Below, piece after piece: positions 35,874-45,155 of a stretch of DNA of 64,000 nt. A program made the position numbers and the translations under genes. The number at the start of each line of letters is the position of its first letter. The first letter of the stretch is position 1. The stretch comes from Pseudomonas sp. EpS/L25. Lineage in GTDB: Bacteria > Pseudomonadota > Gammaproteobacteria > Pseudomonadales > Pseudomonadaceae. The notes under the pieces are model-generated. The model ran no database searches, had not been told where the DNA came from, and worked only from the letters and a program-made list of their open reading frames with translations. The DNA is taken from NCBI RefSeq assembly GCF_001512295.1, contig NZ_LNUP01000011.1:366369-430368 (forward strand), in the 5' to 3' direction.

Positions 35874-38398
35874 GCCGTCACCTCGCAGAGAAACTCGCCC
35901 TGGTCGCTGCAGGCGAGGTGCAACTGGCGTGGCGTGCGGCCTTCGGCCAAGGCAGCGAGCAGGCGGTCGGTGAGCAACGGCAGCACCCGTTGCTCCAGCA
36001 GCAGATCGATCCGGCGGGCGCCGCTGTCGGCGTCCAGGCAATGCATCGCCAGTTCGTCCAGTAGGGCCGGGGCATAGCTGAAGGCGATCCGGCGGGTGGC
36101 CAGCCGGACGCCGAGGCGGTCGAGCCTGAGCACGATCAGCTCGCGCAGCAGCGCGTCATCCAGTGGGTAGTAGGGCACCACGCGCAGTCGCGCCAGCAGC
36201 GCCGGCTTGAAGTGCCGGGAGAGGGTGGGGCGGATCGCCTCCGTGAGGCTGGCCACGTCCGGGCGGCCCTCGGCGCAGAGGCGCTGGATCTCGCCACTGG
36301 CCAGGTTGGAGGTGAGCAGGAAGAGCACGTTGCGAAAATCCACCTGCCGACCTTCGCTATCGGTGGCCTGGCCGCGGTCGAAGATCTGGTAGAAGAGGTT
36401 GAGCACCTCCGGGTCGGCCTTTTCCACCTCGTCCAGCAGCACCACCGAATAGGGTTGGCGGCGGACCGCCTCGGTGAGCAGGCCACCTTCGCCGTAGCCG
36501 ACGTAGCCGGGCGGGGCGCCGATCAGCCGGGAGACGCTGTGCTTCTCGGCGAATTCCGAGAGATTGATCGTGGTGAGGAAGCGTTCGCCGCCATAGAGCA
36601 GCTCGGCCAGCGCCAGGGCGGTTTCGGTCTTGCCGACGCCGCTGGGGCCGACCAGCAGGAAGACGCCCACCGGCGCCTCGGGGGCGTTGAGGCCCACGGC
36701 CGCGGCGCGCAGGGCGCGATCCAGGGCCAGCACCGCCTGCTCCTGGCCACGCAGGCGGGCACGCAGGTCGCCGGCGAAGCGGGCGAGGCGTTGGTCATGG
36801 CGGCGGGCGAGCTGGCTCGCCGGGATGCCAGTCCAGACGCTGATCACCTCGGCCACTAGCTGCGGGCAGACCTCCAGGCTGACCAGGCGCTCGCCCTGGG
36901 CTTGCAGTTGCGCCAGTTCGGTCTGGGTAGCGATCAGTTCTGCGTGGCTGCCGACCGTGCGCAGGGCCAGGATGCGCTCGGCGAGGGCGCGCTGCTGCTC
37001 CCAGGCCTGCTGCAAGACGGTGGCCGCCCGACGATCGGTATCCAGGCTGGCGGCCAGCTCATCCAGGGTGGCCGCCTCGATCGATAGGCCATGGTCGGCA
37101 TCGCGCTGGGCGGCGCTCAGGGCGCGCTCAGTAGCGGCCAGACGCTCGCGCAGTTGTTCCAGCGCGGCGGGCGGACAGGCCAGGCTGATGCGCACCTGGG
37201 CGCAGCAGGTGTCGAGCACGTCCACCGCCTTGTCGGGCAGCTGGCGCCCGCTGAGGTAGCGGGCGGCCAGCTCGGCGGCGGCGACCACGGCGTCGTCGCG
37301 CAGATAGACGCCATGGCTCTCGGCATAGGTCGGTGCCAGGCCGCGCAGCACGGCGATGGCAGTGGGAACGTCGAATTCGTCCAGCTTCACTGGTTGGAAG
37401 CGCCGCGCCAGGGCCGGGTCCTTCTCGAAGTACTTCTTGTACTCGCCCCAGGTGGCGGCGGCGATGGTGCGCAGCTCGCCGCGAGCTAGCGCCGGCTTGA
37501 GCAGGTTGGCGGCATCGGAACCGCCGACCGGCCCGCCGGCGCCGATCAGGGTGTGGGCCTCGTCGATGAACAGGACGATAGGCTGGAGCGCCTGGCGCAC
37601 GGCATCGATCACCCCCTGCAGGCGGCGCTCGAACTCGCCCTTGACGCTGGCACCGGCCTGCAGCAAGCCGAGGTCGAGGGTGCGCACCTCTACCCGGCGC
37701 AGGCTGTCCGGCACCTCGCCAGCGGCGATGCGCAGCGCCAGGCCCTCGACTAGGGCGGTCTTGCCGACCCCGGCCTCGCCCACCACCAGGGGATTGTTCT
37801 TGCGCCGTCGCGAGAGGATGTCCACCAGCTGGCGGATCTCGGCATCGCGACCCAGCACCGGGTCCAGCTGTCCAGCGCGGGCCTGGGCGCTGAGGTCATG
37901 GGTGAAGCGGCTCAATGGCGAATCGTTGGTGGTGTCCGGAGCTGACGGCTGCTGGGCCTGCACGTAATCCAGCAACTGGGCGGCGTCCACCTGCGCCAGC
38001 AGGCGCCCGTAGCGGGTACCCAGGTGCCGCTCGGGGTGGCGCAGCAGCGCCAGCAGCAGGGCGGCGCTGTCCACTGCTGGTTGTCCCAGCTCCAGGCGCG
38101 CCAGCAACACGGCGTCCTGCAGCCACAGCAGCAAGTCCGGGCTGAACACCGGATCGCCACCTTCGCCAGTGCCCGGGCGCGGCTGCAGGGTGGCGGCGAA
38201 GGCCTGGTGGTCGACTTCGGCGGCGCTCAGGGCGCGGCCGAGCAGGCCATCGGGGGTGTCCAGCAGCACGGCGAGCAGGTCCTCGATGAGGATCTGCCGC
38301 CCGCCCCGGCGCACGCAGCGCTGGGCGGCCTGTTCCAGGTCCTGACGCGTCGCGGCGGCCAGGCTGTCGATGAGGTGTTGCAGGTCCAGGGTGAGCAT
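35870..38398 (-). CDS. clpV: T6SS sheath-disassembly ATPase ClpV (TssH)
   Basis: This 842-residue double AAA+ protein has an N-terminal Clp_N domain (LQHLIDSLAAATRQDLEQAA), the first nucleotide site NPLVVGEAGVGKTALVEGLA with FIDEAHTLIGAGG, a coiled middle domain, the second site VFLLVGPSGVGKTETALALA with VVLLDEVEKADP, and a D2-small C-terminal domain. It recognises and unfolds contracted TssB/TssC sheaths for reuse. It lies between tssG and the sigma-54 activator gene, with 15 bases to tssG. Confidence 0.95.
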   Translation of the reverse strand: MLTLDLQHLIDSLAAATRQDLEQAAQRCVRRGGRQILIEDLLAVLLDTPDGLLGRALSAAEVDHQAFAATLQPRPGTGEGGDPVFSPDLLLWLQDAVLLARLELGQPAVDSAALLLALLRHPERHLGTRYGRLLAQVDAAQLLDYVQAQQPSAPDTTNDSPLSRFTHDLSAQARAGQLDPVLGRDAEIRQLVDILSRRRKNNPLVVGEAGVGKTALVEGLALRIAAGEVPDSLRRVEVRTLDLGLLQAGASVKGEFERRLQGVIDAVRQALQPIVLFIDEAHTLIGAGGPVGGSDAANLLKPALARGELRTIAAATWGEYKKYFEKDPALARRFQPVKLDEFDVPTAIAVLRGLAPTYAESHGVYLRDDAVVAAAELAARYLSGRQLPDKAVDVLDTCCAQVRISLACPPAALEQLRERLAATERALSAAQRDADHGLSIEAATLDELAASLDTDRRAATVLQQAWEQQRALAERILALRTVGSHAELIATQTELAQLQAQGERLVSLEVCPQLVAEVISVWTGIPASQLARRHDQRLARFAGDLRARLRGQEQAVLALDRALRAAAVGLNAPEAPVGVFLLVGPSGVGKTETALALAELLYGGERFLTTINLSEFAEKHSVSRLIGAPPGYVGYGEGGLLTEAVRRQPYSVVLLDEVEKADPEVLNLFYQIFDRGQATDSEGRQVDFRNVLFLLTSNLASGEIQRLCAEGRPDVASLTEAIRPTLSRHFKPALLARLRVVPYYPLDDALLRELIVLRLDRLGVRLATRRIAFSYAPALLDELAMHCLDADSGARRIDLLLEQRVLPLLTDRLLAALAEGRTPRQLHLACSDQGEFLCEVTA

Positions 38399-38413
38399 GT
38401 CGATCGTCCTTGA

Positions 38414-39424
38414 TTAACGGTGGCAGGCCAGGGTGACCTGACCGTCGGCCTGGGTGAGGCCGAGCCAGGTGGTCCAGCCCAGGCGGCAGGGGCTGGCGGC
38501 GCCGAGGCGCCATTCGCGCAACTCATCGCGGCGCAGGTGCAGGCGCAGGTCGTAGTCCAGCTGGTCGCGCAGGGTGAAGCGCAGCAGGGCGCGCAGGGCG
38601 GCGTGCTGGACGCCCGCCGGCAGGAAGGCATGGAAGGCCTCCCAGTCCAGCTCCAGCAGGTGCAGGCGGAACTTGCCGCCCCGATCCCGCACCTGCACAC
38701 CCAGCACCGCCGTCTGGCCGAGCTGAGCGGTGGCCTGACCGAGCCGGGATTGCTGCTCGGCGGGAATGGCGACGCGCCGCTCCAGACACTGCTCCAGGCG
38801 CAGGGCGTACTGCGCGAAGTAGTAGCGCAGCACCGCCTCGATCAGCGCTGCCGAGTGCACCTTGAGGCTGAGTAGGCCCAGGTAGGGCAGCAGGCGCTTC
38901 CAGTTCAGCTCGGGGGCCTGGCGCAGGCTGCTGGCGCCTAGGCCGATGAGGCTGAACAGCCGCGCCGACAGCTCGTCACTGGCGCCCTCGCGGAAGCGGG
39001 CGTGGTAGCGGTATTTGCGCCAGATCGGCAGCAGCAGTCGATGCAGCCGGTGGTTGAAGAGGTCGAGGAAGTCGCGGGTGGTGCGATGCTGCTCGCCGTC
39101 GCCCAGGGCCTGCTCGCTGTAGAAGGCAGGCAGCGGCGAGCCACTGCCCATCAGGGAGCCCAGGTTGAGTTGCAGCCGGGCGCGCAGGCCGCCGCCATCC
39201 GCGACGAATTCCAGCCGCTCGATGTCACTGCCGGGAAAGGCCAGACTCGGGTTGGCATGGAATTCCAGCCGCTCGTACAGCTCGTCTTCGGTCAGCCCGG
39301 GTTCCAGGGCGTGCAATCTCTTGAGCACCTGCTGGATGCCTTGGAACAACGAGTACTCGCGAATCTCCCGGCACAGCGCCGAGCGGTTCAGATCAGCGGC
39401 TGCTGACCCATGCGCGGTGTCCAT
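38414..39424 (-). CDS. tssG: T6SS baseplate protein TssG
   Basis: The 336-residue protein has the usual length and the family blocks ELYERLEFHANPSLAFPGSD, DFLDLFNHRLHRLLLPIWRK, and SAALIEAVLRYYFAQ, with a C-terminal RFTLRDQLDYDLRLHLRRDE. TssG bridges TssF and the TssK trimers in the baseplate wedge. Its start (MDTAHGSAAADLN) lies inside the end of tssF, a 37-base overlap, so the two are coupled. Confidence 0.94.
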   Translation of the reverse strand: MDTAHGSAAADLNRSALCREIREYSLFQGIQQVLKRLHALEPGLTEDELYERLEFHANPSLAFPGSDIERLEFVADGGGLRARLQLNLGSLMGSGSPLPAFYSEQALGDGEQHRTTRDFLDLFNHRLHRLLLPIWRKYRYHARFREGASDELSARLFSLIGLGASSLRQAPELNWKRLLPYLGLLSLKVHSAALIEAVLRYYFAQYALRLEQCLERRVAIPAEQQSRLGQATAQLGQTAVLGVQVRDRGGKFRLHLLELDWEAFHAFLPAGVQHAALRALLRFTLRDQLDYDLRLHLRRDELREWRLGAASPCRLGWTTWLGLTQADGQVTLACHR

Positions 39425-41172
39425 AGGTACACCTCTCCCTGCAGGCTGCGAACGCTGAGTTGATGGAAGGAATTCAGGCTGGCGTAGAGCGCGAAGAACT
39501 CGTTGAGCACGCTGGCGAACAGGTACAGCTCGCCCTCGCTGCGAAAGCCGCTGGCATCCATGACCAACTGGGTGGCAATGCCGCGGATCGGCAGGCCGCG
39601 ATAGAGGCGATCCACCGGGCGATGGCTGATGGCCTGTAGCGCGGCCAGGCGCTGGCGGCTGACCCGCTCGGCCTGGCGGTCGTGCTGGCGCGGCAGGTCG
39701 TAGCTGGCCAGCACCGTGCGCAGGGCATCCACGTCGGTCAGCGACAGGTAGTTGAGCGACAGGTTGGAGACCAGCTGCCAGAGCCGATCCCCGGAGAGCA
39801 CTGGCGCATGGCTGGCGGTGGGAGCGGCCAGGTTGCGAAAGCCCAGCCCGCCGGGGGTGTTCTCGGTAGGCAGGCAGAGGTCGCCGGCGCGCAGGCGCCG
39901 TGGCAGATTCTGGTTGGTGCAGGTCAACTCGATGGACAGGGTGTCCTGGTCGTTGCCCGGATCGCCGAAGGCCAGGTAGGTATCGATGCCGCCATGCAGC
40001 AGGGCGCTGCGCTGGCGCACGCTGTAGTGGGGCCGGCCACCCTGGCCGCCGAAACTCAGGTCATGGGCAAAGGATTCGAAGGGTAGGTAGTCGCGATGGC
40101 CGAGGCCACCGGGTTTCCAGCCGGTCACCCGCTCCACGGCGAACACGCCCAGGTGCTCGCGCCCGTGGCCGGCGGGGAACAGCGGGTACTCGTCGCGCTT
40201 GCCGTCCAGGCGGATCGGCAGGGCGTCGTGGCGGAACAGGTTGACCACCGGCACGCAGTGCAGCCGCAGGTTGTCGCGCCCGGGTAGGAGCGGCTGGCGG
40301 GCGATGCGCTTGATCGCGAAACGCAGCTCCAGCCCGCGGGCCTGGCGGCGTACCTCTTCGGGGAACCGCTGCAGCGCGGTCAGCCCCTGTACCGTCACGA
40401 AGAGGAATTTCTCCGGGAAGGCGAAGTATTCCTGCAGATGCCGATAGCCGCGGAAGGCATTAGGCGGATAGGGCAGCAGCGCTTCCTCTTTGCCGAAGCC
40501 GAGCGGCTGGACCAGGTCGGCTGCCAGTGGCAGGACGCGCTCGCGTCCCGTGACGTCGGTCAGCGGCTCGCCCTGGGCGTCCAGCGGCACGAGACTCAAG
40601 CCAGCCAGGCTGTGCAGCAGCGCCAGGTAGAGGTCCTGGCAGAGAGTACGGTCGCCGGCCAGGTGCAGCGGTAGCTGGCGCAGGTCCAGCGCGGCCAGGG
40701 TGCCGTTGCCGGTGACTTCCAGTCGCAGGGTCAGGCGGGCGCCATCGCCCTGAGGCGCGAAGCCCACCTCGGCCACCCGCAGCGGCAGGATCTCGGCGGC
40801 GAAACAGGTGCGGAAGCGGCAGCTCACCTCGTCCAGCGGGCGGGATTCCACCTCCGTTCCACGTGGAACCTCGAGCGCCGCACCCGGCGCGGGTAGCGGG
40901 TCGAACTCCAGGATGGCGCAGCTCGGCAGCGGGCGCAGGTAGTGCGGCCAGAGCAGGTTGAGCAGCGAATGGGTCAGTTCCGGCAACTCGTCGTCGAGCT
41001 TCTGCCGCAGCCGGCCGGTGAGGAAGGCGAAGCCTTCCAGCAGACGCTCGACATCCGGGTCCTGGCCGCCCTGGCCGAGGAAGGGGGCGAGGGCCGGGTT
41101 GCGCTCGGCGAAGCGCGCGCCCAACTGACGCAATTCCGCCAGCTCGCTCTGGTAGTAGTGATTGAAGGACAT
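39388..41172 (-). CDS. tssF: T6SS baseplate protein TssF
   Basis: The 594-residue protein starts MSFNHYYQSELAELRQLGAR and carries the family opening FAERNPALAPFLGQGGQDPD, the LPELTHSLLNLLWPHYLRPL block and the late VSNLSLNYLSLTDVDALRTV and RQHDRQAERVSRQRLAALQA segments. It forms the core wedge of the baseplate with TssG, TssE and TssK. Five bases separate it from tssE. An internal Met (three residues after a MAAV start upstream) was rejected because the chosen Met begins the conserved region. Confidence 0.94.
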   Translation of the reverse strand: MSFNHYYQSELAELRQLGARFAERNPALAPFLGQGGQDPDVERLLEGFAFLTGRLRQKLDDELPELTHSLLNLLWPHYLRPLPSCAILEFDPLPAPGAALEVPRGTEVESRPLDEVSCRFRTCFAAEILPLRVAEVGFAPQGDGARLTLRLEVTGNGTLAALDLRQLPLHLAGDRTLCQDLYLALLHSLAGLSLVPLDAQGEPLTDVTGRERVLPLAADLVQPLGFGKEEALLPYPPNAFRGYRHLQEYFAFPEKFLFVTVQGLTALQRFPEEVRRQARGLELRFAIKRIARQPLLPGRDNLRLHCVPVVNLFRHDALPIRLDGKRDEYPLFPAGHGREHLGVFAVERVTGWKPGGLGHRDYLPFESFAHDLSFGGQGGRPHYSVRQRSALLHGGIDTYLAFGDPGNDQDTLSIELTCTNQNLPRRLRAGDLCLPTENTPGGLGFRNLAAPTASHAPVLSGDRLWQLVSNLSLNYLSLTDVDALRTVLASYDLPRQHDRQAERVSRQRLAALQAISHRPVDRLYRGLPIRGIATQLVMDASGFRSEGELYLFASVLNEFFALYASLNSFHQLSVRSLQGEVYLWTPRMGQQPLI

Positions 41173-41176
41173 GCAC

Positions 41177-41581
41177 CTATCCCTGGCTGACCTTGACCTG
41201 ACCGCTGCCATCCAGGCTCGCGGTGAAGCGAATGGGACGCCGCTGGCCGTCGAGTTCGAGCTCGCCTTCGAGGGCGAAGGCCAGAGCGGTACCCTCCCGC
41301 GGCAGCGGTAGCACCTTCACTCCCGACAGGCGTGGCTCGTAGCGGGCGACGAAGTGCTCGATGGCCAGGCGCGCCCGCTGCAGCGAGTCGTGCAGCGACA
41401 GGCGCAGGTCGTTGAGATCGGGTAACCCGTAGTCGGCCTGGATCGGCACGCTGCCGGCGCGGGTGCTGAGCATCTTCGCCAGGTGCGCGGCCACCGAGGC
41501 GCTCAGCACCTCGAAGGGCGAGCCCTGGCCGCGCGCGTTGCGGGTGCCGGCCAGGCGTTCGAACAGACTGCCGTGGCTCAT
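41177..41581 (-). CDS. tssE: T6SS baseplate protein TssE (gp25-like)
   Basis: This 134-residue phage gp25-like lysozyme-fold protein has the typical YGLPDLNDLRLSL stretch, then ARLAIEHFVARYEPRLSGVK and a FALEGEL beta end. It initiates sheath polymerisation at the baseplate. It sits six bases after tssC. In many clusters hcp lies between tssC and tssE; here the two genes are adjacent, so hcp is absent at this place. Confidence 0.94.
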   Translation of the reverse strand: MSHGSLFERLAGTRNARGQGSPFEVLSASVAAHLAKMLSTRAGSVPIQADYGLPDLNDLRLSLHDSLQRARLAIEHFVARYEPRLSGVKVLPLPREGTALAFALEGELELDGQRRPIRFTASLDGSGQVKVSQG

Positions 41582-41587
41582 CGCGAC

Positions 41588-43066
41588 TTACTCCTTATCC
41601 AGCTTGCCGACCAACGACAGGGTGAAGTCGGCGCCCTGGTACTTGAAGTGCGGGCGCACGCTCAGACCGACGCGGAACCAGCCCGGATTACCCTCCACGT
41701 CGCTGACGCGGATGCTGGCCGCCCGCAACGGCCGCCGGCCGCGGACCTCGGCGCTGGGGTTCTCCTGGTCGGCGACGAACTGGCGGATCCACTTGTTGAG
41801 TTCCAGTTCGAGGTCGGTACGCTCCTTGGTCCCGCCCAGTTGCTCGCGCTGCAGCACCTTGAGGTAGTGCGCCAGGCGGCTGACGATGAACAGATAGGGC
41901 AGCTGGGTGCCCAGCCTGTAGTTCAGCTCGGCGGCGCGGCCTTCCTCGCTGGTGCCGAAGAACTTGGGCTTCTGCGTCGAGCAGGCGGAGAAGAAGGCGG
42001 CGTTGTCGCTGCCCTTGCGCATGGTCAGGGCGATGAAGCCGGCGTCGGCCAGTTCGTATTCGCGGCGATCGGAAATCAGCACCTCGGTGGGGATCTTGGT
42101 CTCGATCTCACCCATGCTTTCGAAGTGGTGCAACGGCAGGTCTTCCACCGCGCCGCCGCTCTGCGGGCCGACGATGTTCGGGCACCAGCGGTATTTGGCG
42201 AAGCTGTGGGTCAGGCGGGTGGCGAAGGCGTAAGCGGTGTTGCCCCAGAGGTAGTGACCGTGGCTCTGGCTGACGTTCTCGCGATAGGTGAAGGTCTTCA
42301 CCGGATTCTCTTCCGGATCGTAGGGCGTGCGCAGCAGGAAGCGCGGTAGGGTCAGGCCGACGTAGCGGGCGTCCTCCTGTTCACGGAAGCTCTGCCACTT
42401 GGCGAATTGCGGGCCGTCGAAGTGATCCTTGAGGTCCTTGAGATCGGGCAGGCCGGTGAAGCTCTCCAGGCCGAAGAAGCGCGGCCCGGCGGCGGCGATG
42501 AAGGGCGCATGGGCCATGGCCGAGACCGCCGCTACCTGCTGCAGGGTGCGGATGTCCGGCGCGGTGGGATCGAAGTCGTAGTTGGCGATGATGGCACCGA
42601 CCGGTTCGCCGCCGAACTGGCCGAACTCGGCGGTATAGACGTGTTTGTAGAGACCGGACTGGACGATCTCCGGCGCGTCCTCGAAGTCTTCCAGCAGGTC
42701 CTGCTTGGAGACGTTGAGTAGCTCGATCTTGTTGTTCTCGCGGAAATCGGTGCGCTCCACCAGCAGTCGTAGGCCGCGCCAGGCCGCTTCCAGGGACTGG
42801 AATTCGGCGTGGTGCAGGATCTCGTCCACCTGGCGGCTGAGCTTCTCGTCGATCTCGGCGATCATGCGGTCGACTAGCGCCTTCTTTACCGGCTGCTGGG
42901 CGTTGTGCGGCTTGAGCAATTCCTCGATGAAGGCGCAGACGCCGCGCTTGGCCGCGCCATAGCCTTCGTCCTGGGGCGCCAGGCGGGTCTCGGCGATGAT
43001 GCGCCCGAGGATGCCGCTGTCGTCGGCGACGGCGGCTGGGCTATGCTGGAGCAGGGTAGCGGTCAT
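41588..43066 (-). CDS. tssC: T6SS contractile sheath large subunit TssC
   Basis: The 492-residue protein starts MTATLLQHSPAAVADDSGIL. Conserved sheath blocks are LVDRMIAEIDEKLSRQVDEI, FQSLEAAWRGLRLLVERTDF, GEPVGAIIANYDFDPTAPDI and RFLLRTPYDPEENPVKTF. It assembles with TssB into the contractile sheath that drives the Hcp tube. It follows tssB by 14 bases and ends six bases before tssE. Strong conservation makes the call secure. Confidence 0.97.
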   Translation of the reverse strand: MTATLLQHSPAAVADDSGILGRIIAETRLAPQDEGYGAAKRGVCAFIEELLKPHNAQQPVKKALVDRMIAEIDEKLSRQVDEILHHAEFQSLEAAWRGLRLLVERTDFRENNKIELLNVSKQDLLEDFEDAPEIVQSGLYKHVYTAEFGQFGGEPVGAIIANYDFDPTAPDIRTLQQVAAVSAMAHAPFIAAAGPRFFGLESFTGLPDLKDLKDHFDGPQFAKWQSFREQEDARYVGLTLPRFLLRTPYDPEENPVKTFTYRENVSQSHGHYLWGNTAYAFATRLTHSFAKYRWCPNIVGPQSGGAVEDLPLHHFESMGEIETKIPTEVLISDRREYELADAGFIALTMRKGSDNAAFFSACSTQKPKFFGTSEEGRAAELNYRLGTQLPYLFIVSRLAHYLKVLQREQLGGTKERTDLELELNKWIRQFVADQENPSAEVRGRRPLRAASIRVSDVEGNPGWFRVGLSVRPHFKYQGADFTLSLVGKLDKE

Positions 43067-43080
43067 GATGAGCCTCCTGG

Positions 43081-43575
43081 TCAGACGTCTTGTTGGGGCA
43101 AGCCGAGCTCGCCGAGCACCTGCTCGCGGGCGAGCGGATCGGCGAGCACCTGCTCGATGGCCTTGCGGAAGGCCGGGGCGTTGCCGAGCGGGCCCTTGAG
43201 CGCCACCAGGGCGTCGCGCAGATCCATCAGTTGCTTGAGTTCGGGCACCTGCTGCACCAGCCGCGCCGGACTGAAGTCGGCCATGGCCTTGATGTCGAGC
43301 TGTACCGCGAGGTCGTCTTCGCCGCCTTCCTGCAGGCGATTGGGCACCGCCAGGGTCAGGCCCAGCTGCTGCTTGGCCATCACCTCGTCGAAGTTGTCCT
43401 TGTCGATGGCCACCGGTTTGCGGTCTTCGAGCTTGCGGTCGTCGGCGCGCTGGGTGAAATCGCCCAGCACCATGAGCTTGAGGGGCAGCTCCAGTTCTTC
43501 TTCGGCCCCGCCGGTGGCGGGCCGTACCGTGACGTTGATGCGTTCTTTCAGCGCAACCGAGCCTTCTTTGGCCAT
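43081..43575 (-). CDS. tssB: T6SS contractile sheath small subunit TssB
   Basis: The 164-residue protein starts MAKEGSVALKERINVTVRPA after a clear AGGAG ribosome site. The ELELPLKLMVLGDFTQRADD block, KDNFDEVMAKQQLGLTLAV and the C-terminal LPEL-type helices around KAMADFSPARLVQQVPELKQ identify TssB. It pairs with TssC in the sheath and contributes the ClpV recognition region. It lies 29 bases downstream of tssA. Confidence 0.96.
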   Translation of the reverse strand: MAKEGSVALKERINVTVRPATGGAEEELELPLKLMVLGDFTQRADDRKLEDRKPVAIDKDNFDEVMAKQQLGLTLAVPNRLQEGGEDDLAVQLDIKAMADFSPARLVQQVPELKQLMDLRDALVALKGPLGNAPAFRKAIEQVLADPLAREQVLGELGLPQQDV

Positions 43576-43604
43576 ATCTTTCTCCTGATGGGTGAGGGCG
43601 AGCC

Positions 43605-45155
43605 TCAGTCGAGTGCCGCTTCGAGGTCGAGTCGGCAGAGTCTTGGGCGCAGCTGTTGCAGCTGTGCCCGGCTGTCGGCGGTGACGGGCAGCGCTTCCAG
43701 GCACTGGCGCCGCGCCTGGAGGATGTCCAGCGCCAGCGATGGCTCCCAGCGCACCAGCAGGGCACCGTGTTCGGCGTCCAGCTCGGCGAGTTGGCAGTGG
43801 GCCAGCTCGAACTGGCGGGCGTGGATCAACAACTGGGCGCTGGCCAGGTCCCAAAGCAGGCGCTGGCGCTCGCCCTGGGCGCCGAGGCGCCCGGCCTGCA
43901 GGAGACGCACGGCGCTCTTGAGCCCGCTGCCGCGCAGCTCCGCGAGGGCCGCGGCCAGGATCGCGCGCCAGTCTTCCTGCGGGCTGTCGCCGCCAGTGGG
44001 GGTGGCAGGCTGAGGTGCGCCCCGGGTCGCCAGGCCGGCCAGCCAGAGGCGGGTCTGGGCATCGGCGAAGGGTTGGCCGTCATGGAAGGCGAGGGCTTCG
44101 AGGCCGGGCAGGCGCTGCAGCAGCAACACCAGTGGCCATTCGATTTCCCGGCAGGCGACCTCGGCGCCGAGGTTCTGCAGGCATTCCCAGACCAGGCGCT
44201 GGCCGTCCAGCCAGAAGGGCGCGCGGGCCAGACTGGTTTCCAGTTCGACGAGCAGGGGCGCGGCCTCGTCGGCAGACTGGCGCTCCTGGAAGAGCTTCAG
44301 GCGATCGGCCGGCAGGCCGCGCAAGCCGGTGATCCCCTGGGCATCGTGGGCGGGCAGGCTGTCGATGCCACTCCACAGCAAGGCGCGATTCAGCCGCAAC
44401 GCGCGCGGATCGCCGGCGCGCTGGCGTAGCCACCAGGAGCTCAGGCTGCGAGCGCCCTCCTGCAGTTGGCGCAGCAGACGATGGGCATCCTTGTCCGATT
44501 CCAGCGGGCCCTGGGGCATTGGCTGGGTGGTGCTGGTCATGGTGGCGGTGGCCGCGCCGGCAGCGGTCGTGAACAGGGCCGCCGCGCTCGGCTGGGCCTG
44601 GCGCCGCTGCTGCTCATCCAGGCGGCGCACCAGGGGCAGCAGCAGGGGTGCGGCGTTGCCCAGGCGCGGTTGCAGCAGGCTTTCCAGCCTGGCCAGCTGG
44701 ACGCTGAAGGTCTGCAGCCAGGAAAGTTCCAGAGTGTTCAGGGTGGTGCTGTCGAAGAGGCCGTCAAGCCGTCCGCAGAGCCAGCTGCAGGCTGCGGCAC
44801 GGGTGCGCTCCTTGCGGGGATGCAGGACGTCCCAATGCACCTCGATCAGACGTTCGAGCAGCGTCAGCCCGGCCTGAAGACCGGACCAGCCCTGGGTCCG
44901 CTGCAGTGCCCAGGTCAGCCAGCCGGCGACCCGCAGATCCTTGGATTGCTCACGCAGAAAGACCGTGGCCTGCGCGGCGATGTCGGCCCAATCGGGGGTG
45001 ATGTCGCGATGCAGCGCCTGGCTGTTATGGCAGGCCTTTTCGAGGTGTTCGAATTCCGGACTGTACCGGCAATCTTCACCGGCGAAGTTGTCTTCTTTAA
45101 TGGCTAGCTCAGCGATGGTTATATAGCTGGAGGCGAGCGGGGGCAATAAAGTCAT
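43605..45155 (-). CDS. tssA: T6SS assembly protein TssA
   Basis: The 516-residue protein starts MTLLPPLASSYITIAELAIK at 45155; the frame is open further upstream, but this is the family start. The N-terminal ImpA_N domain is present (LRVAGWLTWALQRTQGWSGL, then LTLLERLIEVHWDVLHPR, and WLCGRLDGLF). The C-terminal extension (about 380-516) has helix-rich repeats such as SAVRLLQAGRLGAQGERQ. TssA primes baseplate and sheath growth. As the first gene of the cluster it marks the 5' end of the main operon, which probably starts from the regulatory region at about 45156-45490. Confidence 0.92.
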   Translation of the reverse strand: MTLLPPLASSYITIAELAIKEDNFAGEDCRYSPEFEHLEKACHNSQALHRDITPDWADIAAQATVFLREQSKDLRVAGWLTWALQRTQGWSGLQAGLTLLERLIEVHWDVLHPRKERTRAAACSWLCGRLDGLFDSTTLNTLELSWLQTFSVQLARLESLLQPRLGNAAPLLLPLVRRLDEQQRRQAQPSAAALFTTAAGAATATMTSTTQPMPQGPLESDKDAHRLLRQLQEGARSLSSWWLRQRAGDPRALRLNRALLWSGIDSLPAHDAQGITGLRGLPADRLKLFQERQSADEAAPLLVELETSLARAPFWLDGQRLVWECLQNLGAEVACREIEWPLVLLLQRLPGLEALAFHDGQPFADAQTRLWLAGLATRGAPQPATPTGGDSPQEDWRAILAAALAELRGSGLKSAVRLLQAGRLGAQGERQRLLWDLASAQLLIHARQFELAHCQLAELDAEHGALLVRWEPSLALDILQARRQCLEALPVTADSRAQLQQLRPRLCRLDLEAALD

